Shown here piece by piece: positions 48,253 through 55,367 of a stretch of 64,000 bases of DNA. Position numbers and translations under genes: made by a program. Location of the stretch: positions 1 through 64,000 of the forward strand of contig CACZKM010000007.1 in assembly GCA_902781745.1 (NCBI GenBank), read 5' to 3'. Positions within the stretch are counted from its first letter, which is position 1, and the number at the start of each line of letters is the position of its first letter. The notes below the pieces were generated by a model. That model made no database searches. It was not told the origin of the DNA and saw only the letters and a program-made list of their open reading frames with translations. This stretch comes from Oscillospiraceae bacterium (GTDB taxonomy: Bacteria > Bacillota > Clostridia > Oscillospirales > Oscillospiraceae).

Positions 48253-48477
48253 ATGGAAGACATGAAGAAGCTTGCGGAGGAACAGTTGGACGGCGTCACC
48301 GGAGGGTGGATCTATGAGAACCTCTACGATCCGGCTTTCCAGGAAAAGCTGCTGGGCGTTAAGGACAGCGAGCTGAAGACCCTCCTGGGCGGGCTGTCCC
48401 AGGACAGTCTCAAGACCCTCCTTGGCGGCATTCAGAACGATGCGCTGCGGGAGAAGCTCCACCCATTCATCCTCTGA
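48253..48477 (+). CDS. double-glycine leader peptide 3
   Basis: A 74-aa precursor with leader MEDMKKLAEEQLDGVTGG, one residue different from peptide 2. The core starts with a Trp and contains an internal repeat of about 12 residues (ELKTLLGGLSQDSLKTLLGG). Predicted amphipathic helices suggest a membrane-active or signalling peptide; no Cys. AAAGGAG precedes the ATG. A terminator hairpin follows. Confidence 0.78.
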   Translation: MEDMKKLAEEQLDGVTGGWIYENLYDPAFQEKLLGVKDSELKTLLGGLSQDSLKTLLGGIQNDALREKLHPFIL

Positions 48478-48500
48478 TCCCCGCCGGAAAACCACGGAAC

Positions 48501-48530
48501 AGGCCCTCTCCCCAAGCCGGGAGAGGGCCT
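48501..48530 (+). terminator. terminator of the peptide-export locus
   Basis: A perfect 12-bp stem AGGCCCTCTCCC/GGGAGAGGGCCT with a 6-nt loop; the T-tract after it is weak. Confidence 0.65.
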
Positions 48531-48571
48531 GTCCTTCTATGGGAGAGGGTCCGGCCCGCCACAGGTTTTTG

Positions 48572-48599
48572 TTGCCTTTTTCGCCCGTTGTGGTAGAAT
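48572..48599 (+). promoter_or_regulatory. promoter of the cardiolipin synthase gene
   Basis: TTGCCT (48,572-48,577), 16 nt, TAGAAT (48,594-48,599) with extended TG. Confidence 0.55.
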
Positions 48600-48673
48600 G
48601 GAGGAAAGCGGCAGCCCCCCGGCGCGGGAGGACCGGCCGCCATCAAAGAAAGCAGAGAAAAGGAGGAATCACA

Positions 48674-50238
48674 ATGCGCGGCAACAAGGCCACCGAGGGA
48701 GAGGCCTCGGTGAAAAACGGCGTTTTGCGGATGGCCTTTGTCATCCTGGCCATTCTGCTGGAGCTGGGCTTTATCCTGGTCATCGTCCTTCGCTTCAACA
48801 CCTACGCCCAGTGGATCAGCATCGTCACCCATGTGGCGGGGGCGGTCATCGTCCTGGGCATCTATTCCCAGCACCGGTCCGCGTCCATCAAGATGCCCTG
48901 GATCATCCTGGTGCTCACCGCCCCCATCCTGGGGGTCACCCTCTACCTTCTCATCGGGCTCAACGCCTCCAGCCGGAGGATGTGGAAGCGCTACCTGGCC
49001 GTGGACCGGGAGCTTCTGCCCCTCCTGCCGGCCAACGACGACGTGTCGGCGGAGCTGCGGGACCTCCACCCCGGAGCGGGGAACCTGTCGGCCTACATCA
49101 AGAAGTATTCCGGCTACCCCCTCTTCCGGGACACGGCGGTGACCTACTACTCCGAGGCCAGCGACGGCCTGGAGGCCCAACTGGCGGACCTGGCCAAGGC
49201 GGAGCGGTTCATCTTCATGGAGTACCACGCCATTGAGGAGAAGGAGTCCTTCGGCCGGATCCGGGACGTGCTGGCGGACCGGGCGGCCCACGGGGTGGAG
49301 GTCCGGGTCTTCTACGACGACATGGGGAGCATCGGCTTCATCAACACCGACTTTGTCAAGCGGATGGAGGCCCTGGGCATCCAATGCCGGGTGTTCAACC
49401 CCTTCTCCCCGGGGCTGAACCTCTTCCTGAACAACCGGGACCACCGGAAGATCACCGTCATCGACGGGAAGGTGGGCTATACCGGGGGCTACAACCTGGC
49501 CAACGAGTACTTCAACATCGATTCTCCCTACGGCTACTGGAAGGACACCGGCCTCCGTCTGGAGGGCAACGGGGTGGCGGGCCTCACCGCCGCCTTCCTG
49601 GAGATGTGGCACGCCTCCCTGAAAACCGAGGAGGAGGACCGGGACTTTGCCCGGTATCTCCCCCGGACGGAGAGCGCTCCCCGGACCGAGGGCTTCGTCC
49701 AGCCCTACGCCGACGGCCCCATGGCCCGGGAGCACGTGGCGGAGAACGTCTACATCAGCATGGCGGAGACCGCCCGGGACTACGCCTGGTTCATCACCCC
49801 CTACCTCATCGTTACCGAGGAGCTCATCCACGCCTTCGGCCTGGCGGCCAAGCGGGGGGGGTGGACGTGCGGATCATCACCCCGGGCATCCCGGACAAGA
49901 AGCTCATCTACCAGGTCACCCGGTCCTACTACAACGCCCTGGCCCGGAACGGGGTGCGGATCTACGAGTACACCCCCGGCTTCTGCCACTGCAAAATGTC
50001 CGTGGCCGACGACCTCATGGCCACCTGCGGCACCATCAACCTGGACTACCGCAGCCTGTATCACCACTTTGAAAACGGCTGCTGGCTGTGCGGCGGCCAG
50101 GTCCCCCTGGACATCAAGGCGGACTTTGCGCGGACCATGGCCCAGTGCCAAGAGGTCACGGAGGAATATGTCACCGGCCGGGGCCAGTTCCTCCGGGCGG
50201 GGCAGCTCATCCTCCGCCTGGTGGCCCCCCTGCTGTAA
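48674..50238 (+). pseudogene. cls: cardiolipin synthase with a frameshift in a run of eight G
   Basis: A phospholipase D-type synthase joining phosphatidylglycerol units. The N terminus has two to three membrane segments (about 16-100). The first HKD motif (DHRKITVID) is in the starting frame. At 49,854-49,861 a run of eight G shifts the frame; the second HKD motif (HCKMSVADD) and a normal C terminus continue in the next frame to the stop at 50,238. Six or nine G would restore the frame. Whether this is sequencing error, a real mutation or a switchable tract cannot be told from one sequence. The ATG at 48674 follows AAGGAGG. Confidence 0.85.
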
Positions 50239-50266
50239 AGGGCGGAGGGGAAGAAAAGGAGTGCGT

Positions 50267-50407
50267 ATGGAATCTGTTCGGCTGAACAACGGCGTGGACC
50301 TCCCCCTGGCGGGGCTGGGCACCTGGGGACCGGCCTGCCCCGGCGGGACGTCCAAACCACCGCCGCCCCGGGGGATCTCATGCTCTACGCCGGCAGCAGC
50401 CTGGTGA
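50267..50407 (+). pseudogene. aldo/keto reductase N-terminal fragment
   Basis: An ATG with AAAAGGAG begins MESVRLNNGVDLPLAGLGTW, the N terminus of an aldo/keto reductase. After about residue 20 the similarity stops at a junction, and the frame runs on into unrelated sequence to a stop at codon 48. The catalytic core is absent. It overlaps the next fragment in another frame. Confidence 0.65.
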
Positions 50408-50544
50408 TCTTCTACGGCTCCAACACCTGGGCCTACACCCCCCTGGGCCGGATCACGGACAAGACAGGACCGGAGCTGGAGGCCCTGCTGGGCGGGGAAG
50501 AAGTGACGGCGGTGCTCTCCCTCACCGCCGGAGAAACCCCGTGA
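50326..50544 (+). pseudogene. cyclophilin-like fold protein, C-terminal fragment
   Basis: In a different frame, GTGLPRRDVQTTAAPGDLML and then LVIFYGSNTWAYTPLGRI match the C-terminal part of small cyclophilin-like (PF18050-type) proteins. No start or N-terminal half exists. The join with the aldo/keto reductase fragment lies at two near-copies of CTGGGxACC (50,315-50,323 and 50,323-50,331). Confidence 0.6.
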
Positions 50545-50598
50545 CCCGCCGGAACAGGACCCCAAATAATAACTCGTCCCATGACGGTATCACGCACG

Positions 50599-50630
50599 AA
50601 AAAGGAACGGCAGCATCGCCGTTCCTTTTT
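50599..50630. terminator. bidirectional terminator
   Basis: A stem AAAAAGGAACGGC/GCCGTTCCTTTTT with a 6-nt loop separates the remnant locus from the NUDIX gene on the minus strand. Confidence 0.85.
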
Positions 50631-50642
50631 GCTTGTCTCCGC

Positions 50643-51122
50643 TCATTGGGGCGGGAGGGAGCGTTCCCTTCCGTCCAGCACCGCCCGGACCAGGGTATCC
50701 CCCACATACTCCAGCTTCAGGGAGAAGAAGGGCACGTCCCGGGCCAGGAGGTCCAGGAAGATCCGGTCCCCCGCCCAGGTGGGCAGGGTGGGCACCAGGG
50801 CCTTGTCCACCCACTCCAGGGTCCCCTCGTCGCAGTCGATGAGCTCCCCGGTGAACCCGTCGGCGGTGAACAGGTGCATATACTCGGTCTCGTACCGGTC
50901 GGACACGAAGGTCACCAGGCCCCGGTAGGCGTAGGAGGTCAGGGTCAGGCCGGTCTCCTCCCGCACCTCCCGGAGGGCGCAGTCCTCGGGGCTCTCCTTG
51001 TCCTCGAACTTCCCCCCGATGCCGATCCACTTGTCGTGGTTGATGTCGTTCTTCTTCTTCACCCGGTGGAGCATGAGGTACTTCCCGTCCTGCTCGATAT
51101 AGCACAGCGTGGTGTTCAGCAT
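50643..51122 (-). CDS. NUDIX hydrolase (MutT-like)
   Basis: A 159-aa NUDIX protein. The box runs GGKFEDKESPEDCALREVRE followed by ETGL, with all metal ligands. The context KKKNDINHDKWIGIGGK is like 8-oxo-dGTP diphosphatases of the MutT/YtkD kind; the substrate is inferred. The ATG at 51122 has a weak GGGGGG site. It begins 11 nt after the ADP-ribosylglycohydrolase gene, so the two are co-transcribed. Confidence 0.88.
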   Translation of the reverse strand: MLNTTLCYIEQDGKYLMLHRVKKKNDINHDKWIGIGGKFEDKESPEDCALREVREETGLTLTSYAYRGLVTFVSDRYETEYMHLFTADGFTGELIDCDEGTLEWVDKALVPTLPTWAGDRIFLDLLARDVPFFSLKLEYVGDTLVRAVLDGRERSLPPQ

Positions 51123-51133
51123 GACAGCCCCCC

Positions 51134-51919
51134 TCAGTACACCCGGGAGAACCGGTCCAGGGCGATCCACACCTCGCCGGTGAGGTAGGGGACCGCCACG
51201 TCCCGGATGTCCTTGGGGATGCCGTAAAAGGCCGCCGCCACCGCCCCGGTCATACAGGCGATGGTGTCGCTGTCCCCGCCGATGGAGATGGCGTTTCGGA
51301 TGGCGTCCTCGAAGTCCTCGGCCTCCAGGAAGGCCTCCATGGCCTGGGGCACCGACCCGGCGCAGGAGAGGTCGAAGGCGTAGTCCGGCCGAATTTCGTC
51401 CAGGGTGAAGTCCAGGGGGAAGTACCGGGTCACATGGTCCCGGATGGCGTCCTTGTCTTTTCCCGTCCGGGCCAGATACACCGCCCCCGCCGCGCAGCAG
51501 GCCCCGGCCCCGGCCTCAGAGCTGGCGTGGGTGACCTCCGTGGCGGCCTTGGCCAGGGCGAGACACTGGGGGAGGCTCTCCGCCGCCCAGGCCACCGGGG
51601 AGACCCGGGCCGCCCCGCCGTTGCCCACGGAGTCATAGGGCCGGGGGTCGTCGGAGAGGAGCCACTTCTCGAACCGGGGCCCGTAGGGGAGCCCCAGATA
51701 GGCCTCGCCCATCCGCCGGAGCTCGGCGGCCACGTTGGCCTTGAAGCCCTCCAGGTCCCCCAGGTCGTCGGTGAGGAGGACGGCGTTGGCCACGGCGGCG
51801 GTCATGACGGCGTCCCCGGCGATGCGGCTGTCGTAGCGGAAGAGGGGAAAGTCCTTGGTCTTGATGTTCTTCCATTCGTAGATGGAACCGGCGATGCTGC
51901 CGATGAGCGCGCCCAGCAT
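51134..51919 (-). CDS. ADP-ribosylglycohydrolase family protein
   Basis: A 261-aa protein of the DraG/ARH family. The N-terminal metal site is in AGDAVMTAAVA and the C-terminal one in IGGDSDTIACMTGAVA; both are intact. These enzymes remove ADP-ribose from proteins or nucleic acids. The ATG at 51919 follows AAAGGA; the frame extends upstream without support. With the NUDIX partner it could clear ADP-ribose, an inference from location. Confidence 0.86.
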   Translation of the reverse strand: MLGALIGSIAGSIYEWKNIKTKDFPLFRYDSRIAGDAVMTAAVANAVLLTDDLGDLEGFKANVAAELRRMGEAYLGLPYGPRFEKWLLSDDPRPYDSVGNGGAARVSPVAWAAESLPQCLALAKAATEVTHASSEAGAGACCAAGAVYLARTGKDKDAIRDHVTRYFPLDFTLDEIRPDYAFDLSCAGSVPQAMEAFLEAEDFEDAIRNAISIGGDSDTIACMTGAVAAAFYGIPKDIRDVAVPYLTGEVWIALDRFSRVY

Positions 51920-52574
51920 GGCGGTCACGTCCTTTCTGTGTTTGCTGCCTTGATTGTACCACACTTCCCGCCGGAAGGAAAGCCCGCCGGGAACCGGTCC
52001 CCCGGACCCGGGGAGCGGGGCTTGGAGCGCGTGGCGTTGAGACGGGAAAACCAAAGCCCCTTCGCCCCCTCCCTCCCGCGCGCGCGTGCGCGCTTAGAGC
52101 CGTTTTGTTTATTCAGTCTTGCTTAATAAGTATATATTATATTTATAATTCGGGTCCCAAATCTACAGGGGTTCTCTTCCAATTTGGAAGGACCTCCCCT
52201 GCCAATTTGAGAGGTGAGGGGTACCACGGCCAAAACACAGCCGGAGTTTTCCACAGGTTTCTCCTTCTCCCTGTGGAAATCCTAAGAACCGGCCGGGAGG
52301 ACGCGCCCTTGCCTGGGTCCGGCGTCCCGGGAAAACCTCTTCTCACCTATGGCGGGACAAGGCCGAAAGTTGTACGCAAACGTACAACTTTGAAAAAGAG
52401 AGTGCAAAATTTCTCCCCGGCAGACCCCTGGCCGGGACAGGGAACCCCAGGTTTTTTGGTTTGGGGAGACCGGGGGAAGGGACAGGCTCGGAAAACACGC
52501 CCCCAAACGCAACCAAACGCCCCCGGCCTGCGTTATGATAGACGAAAGGCGCGTTTCAAGAAGGAAGTGAGACC
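51920..52574. other. 655-nt non-coding region with structured and AT-rich parts
   Basis: No gene is supported here. From left to right: a GC alternating tract (52,078-52,093), an AT-rich stretch (about 52,105-52,151), a hairpin around CTTCCAATTTGGAAG, an inverted pair TTTCCACAGG/CCTGTGGAAA (52,249-52,280), a perfect palindrome at 52,366-52,391 and a likely -10 (TATGAT, 52,534-52,539) for the sigma factor gene. Confidence 0.6.
52366..52391. promoter_or_regulatory. perfect 11-bp palindrome, operator candidate
   Basis: AAAGTTGTACG, 4-nt centre, CGTACAACTTT. It lies 184 nt before the sigma factor gene. With no T-run of its own it fits a dimeric repressor site better than a terminator, but no regulator is identified. 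Confidence 0.45.
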
Positions 52575-53123
52575 ATGAACGAGACCAAAGCCATCCGGGC
52601 CCTCCGGCGGGGGGACGAGGCCGCCCTGGTGTGGCTCCTGGAGCGGTACGCGGGGTACGTCAACGCCGTGCTCACCGCCGTCCTGGGGGCCGACCCGGAC
52701 CGGGAGGAGCTGGCCTCCGACGTGTTCCTGGCCCTCTGGACCCACGCCGGCCAGGTGGAGCCGGGAAAGGTCAAGGCCTGGCTGGGGGCGGTGGCCCGGA
52801 ACAAGGCCAGGGACGCTCTGCGGAAGCGGCGGCCCAGCCTCCCCCTGGAGGAGGACGTCCTGACCCTCGCCGCCCCCGGCCCCGAGGAGGCCATGGGGGA
52901 GCGGGAGCAGGCGGACTGCCTCCGGGCCGCCGTGCTGGCCATGGAGGAGACCGACCGGGACATCTTCCTCCGGCACTACTACCTGTGCCAGACCGTGGCG
53001 GTCATCGCCCGGGACCTGGACATGAACCCCTCCACGGTGAAGGCCCGGCTCCGCCGGGGGCGGGAGAAGCTGAAAAAGACCCTGCGGGAAGGAGGCTTTC
53101 TGGATGAAGAGCAACATTTCTGA
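52575..53123 (+). CDS. ECF-type RNA polymerase sigma factor
   Basis: A 182-aa sigma-70 family factor. Region 2 (about 10-75) contains DREELASDVFLALW, and region 4 (about 120-175) has the helix-turn-helix TVAVIARDLDMNPSTVKARL. The ATG follows AAGGAAG. It overlaps the anti-sigma gene by 20 nt. Its regulon is unknown; such pairs often autoregulate and answer envelope stress. Confidence 0.9.
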   Translation: MNETKAIRALRRGDEAALVWLLERYAGYVNAVLTAVLGADPDREELASDVFLALWTHAGQVEPGKVKAWLGAVARNKARDALRKRRPSLPLEEDVLTLAAPGPEEAMGEREQADCLRAAVLAMEETDRDIFLRHYYLCQTVAVIARDLDMNPSTVKARLRRGREKLKKTLREGGFLDEEQHF

Positions 53124-54129
53124 CCTGATGGACCGCTGGCCCGGCCCGGTGCCGCCCCTGGAGGACCAGCCGGTGGCGGACCTGGACGCTCTGCGGGCCC
53201 GCACCCTGGAGAAGGTCCGGGCCCAGGGCAAGAGGACAAAGGGGCGGCGGGTCCCCAGGGCGGTGGTCCTGGCGGCGGTGCTGGCGGCCTGCGTGGTGTT
53301 GGCCGGCGCCGCCACGGGACAGCTTCAGGCCGTCCTCACCCGGGACTGGCGCCACGACACCCTGGTGTCCTCCCCGGAGGAGGCCGCGGCGGACGCGGCC
53401 CGGCGGGCGGAGGAGACCGGGGAGAACATGGCCTATGGCTGGATCAACCCCAACGGGGACCCGCCCGTTCCCCTGGAGGAGATGGTGGAGAAGGCCCGGG
53501 CCAAATCCGCCTCCTGGGACACCGGCGACTGTATCGGCGGCACCTTCGGCCCCCTCATCAACCAGTGGACCGGGCCGGAGGTCACCGACCAGACGGGAGC
53601 GGTGTGGAGCCGGACCATCCACGGTGTGGAACAGGGCCACAGCCCCCTGTCCGCCCTGTTTCCCCGAAAATATACCAAGTATGAGTACACCGCCCGGACC
53701 CCGGCGGACCTGGATACGGTCCTCTCGGGGCTGGTGACCCCGGACACGGACTGGCTGACGGAGACCTTCACCGCCCCGGATTGGGCCAACTTCTACTACC
53801 GGATCTACGACAGCCGCCAGGTCCTCCGGGGGGAGGTCTGCCACCTCCTCTATACCCTGCCGGAGGGCAGATACGTCCAGTTGTCCTACGGCTACGCCCC
53901 CGGGGAGACCTTTTCCTCCTCCTACCTGATGGAGAGCCACTACGACCGGGCGGAGACCTACACCTCCGCCACCGGGCTGGAGGCGGTGATCCGCACGAAA
54001 AACGGCATCCTCTGGGCCGACACGGCCACGCCGGAGTTTCTCCTCTCCCTCTACGGCGGGTATCTTACCGTGGAGGAGGCGGAGGCCATCCTGGACCATA
54101 TCTCCGTGGAGCTGGCCCCCGAAGACTGA
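53104..54129 (+). CDS. membrane anti-sigma factor-like protein
   Basis: A 341-aa protein: a cytoplasmic N terminus (1-50) with a Lys/Arg-rich stop, one membrane segment (about 51-70) and an extracellular domain of about 270 residues without known motif. Overlap with the ECF gene and this topology point to a sensor that holds the sigma factor at the membrane. The N-terminal region lacks a clear zinc-type anti-sigma motif. The next hairpin ends the operon. Confidence 0.75.
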   Translation: MKSNISDLMDRWPGPVPPLEDQPVADLDALRARTLEKVRAQGKRTKGRRVPRAVVLAAVLAACVVLAGAATGQLQAVLTRDWRHDTLVSSPEEAAADAARRAEETGENMAYGWINPNGDPPVPLEEMVEKARAKSASWDTGDCIGGTFGPLINQWTGPEVTDQTGAVWSRTIHGVEQGHSPLSALFPRKYTKYEYTARTPADLDTVLSGLVTPDTDWLTETFTAPDWANFYYRIYDSRQVLRGEVCHLLYTLPEGRYVQLSYGYAPGETFSSSYLMESHYDRAETYTSATGLEAVIRTKNGILWADTATPEFLLSLYGGYLTVEEAEAILDHISVELAPED

Positions 54130-54139
54130 CCGCCATAAC

Positions 54140-54185
54140 AAAGCCCCGCCCCTGACCGTACAGTTTCGGTCAGGGGCGGGGCTTT
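54140..54185. terminator. bidirectional terminator
   Basis: A perfect 19-bp stem AAAGCCCCGCCCCTGACCG/CGGTCAGGGGCGGGGCTTT between convergent genes. Confidence 0.88.
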
Positions 54186-54197
54186 CGCTGTCTCTGT

Positions 54198-54578
54198 TTA
54201 CTCCGCCTCGGGAGCTTCCTCCGCAGGCGCTTCCTCCGCGGGAGTTTCCTCCGCGGGGGCCGCCTCGCTGTCGGCGAAGTCGCTCTCCTGGGGCTCGTCG
54301 GGGGCTTCCTCAGCGGGGGCGGCCTCGCTGTCGGCGAAGTCGCTCTCTTGGGCCTCGTCGGGGGTCTCCTCTCCGTCCATGGGGACCTTGTGGAAGACGG
54401 GCTCGTCCCCCAGGTCCACGGAGAAGAAGCCCTCCTCCTCCCGGGCGTCCAGGGCGTCGGCGATGTCCTGGACCACGCCCTCGATCTCCTTCCGGCGGAG
54501 ATAGGCCGCCACGCCGCCGGCGATGGCCGCCGCCGCGCCGATGAGCAGCGCCTTGCCGAATCCGTTGTTTCTTGCCAT
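54198..54578 (-). CDS. small membrane protein with acidic tandem repeats
   Basis: A 126-aa protein. One membrane segment (about 8-26) is followed by a charged helical part. The tail contains two copies of QESDFADSEAAPAEE and several APAEE units. The DNA of the repeats is also near-identical, so the copy number may vary. The ATG at 54578 is chosen since GGAGG is too close to the ATG 6 nt upstream. Function is unknown. Confidence 0.7.
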   Translation of the reverse strand: MARNNGFGKALLIGAAAAIAGGVAAYLRRKEIEGVVQDIADALDAREEEGFFSVDLGDEPVFHKVPMDGEETPDEAQESDFADSEAAPAEEAPDEPQESDFADSEAAPAEETPAEEAPAEEAPEAE

Positions 54579-54623
54579 AGTCATTTCCTCCTTTTGTGGT
54601 TGTCATGGATCGTCTCGTTGGCC

Positions 54624-55364
54624 TCACCGGTAGCTCACCACCGTGAGGCCGTGGTCCGCCGCCCCGGCCCGCCACCGGTCCAGCTCTTCGGGAGAGGGGA
54701 CGGTGAAGGACGCCGGGGGCAGGGGCCGGCCCAGCTGCCGGTATTTTTCCTCCCCGAATCTGTGGTAGGGGAGAAGCTCGATTTTTCCCCCGGGAACGCG
54801 GTCCGCCAGCCAGCGGAAGATGGCCTCCAACGAGGAATCGTCCCCGTTGAAGCCCTTCACCACCGGCACCCGGACCACCAGGTCGGGACCCAGGGCCGCC
54901 ACACGGGGGAGGTTCTCTAAAATCAGCTTGTTGTCCATCCCGGTATACTTCCTGTGGACCTCCGGGTCGAGATGCTTCAGGTCGTAAAAGATCTGGTCCA
55001 TCTTGGCCAGGGTGGGGGCCAGGGCGTCGAAGTCGAAGACCCCGCAGGTCTCCAGGGCCAGGGAGCAGCCGTCGTCGTAGAGGGCGTCGGTGAGCTCCCT
55101 GAGGAAGTCCCCCTGCATGGTGGCCTCCCCCCCGGAGAAGGTGACCCCGCCGCCGGAGAACCGGTAAAAGATCCGCTGGCCCTCGAGCTCCCGGAGGACC
55201 TCTTCGGTCTCCGCCCACCGGGTCATGGGGTTCCGGCAGGTCTGGCCCTCGGGGTTGGCGCACCAGGCGCACCGGAGGGGACACCCCGCCAGGAAGAGGG
55301 TGGTGCGGATGCCCTCCCCGTCGTTGACGGAGAAGTGCTGGGTCTGCATGAGGTAGCCGCCCAT
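54624..55364 (-). CDS. glycyl radical enzyme activase (PflA-like)
   Basis: A 246-aa radical SAM enzyme. The cluster motif is CPLRCAWC with Cys28, 32 and 35, followed by GGGVTFSGGEATMQ. It lacks the extra ferredoxin-like cysteine insert found in many dehydratase-type activases, and in length resembles PflA. It begins 3 nt after the glycyl radical enzyme and must install its glycyl radical. The ATG at 55364 has a poor ribosome site; one at 55349 is an alternative, with coupling to the upstream gene likely. Confidence 0.92.
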   Translation of the reverse strand: MGGYLMQTQHFSVNDGEGIRTTLFLAGCPLRCAWCANPEGQTCRNPMTRWAETEEVLRELEGQRIFYRFSGGGVTFSGGEATMQGDFLRELTDALYDDGCSLALETCGVFDFDALAPTLAKMDQIFYDLKHLDPEVHRKYTGMDNKLILENLPRVAALGPDLVVRVPVVKGFNGDDSSLEAIFRWLADRVPGGKIELLPYHRFGEEKYRQLGRPLPPASFTVPSPEELDRWRAGAADHGLTVVSYR

Positions 55365-55367
55365 GGG

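Noticed and set aside
52078..52391. chromosomal replication origin
   Set aside because: The boxes differ from the DnaA consensus, there are only two, and dnaA, dnaN, gyrB or rpmH are not nearby.
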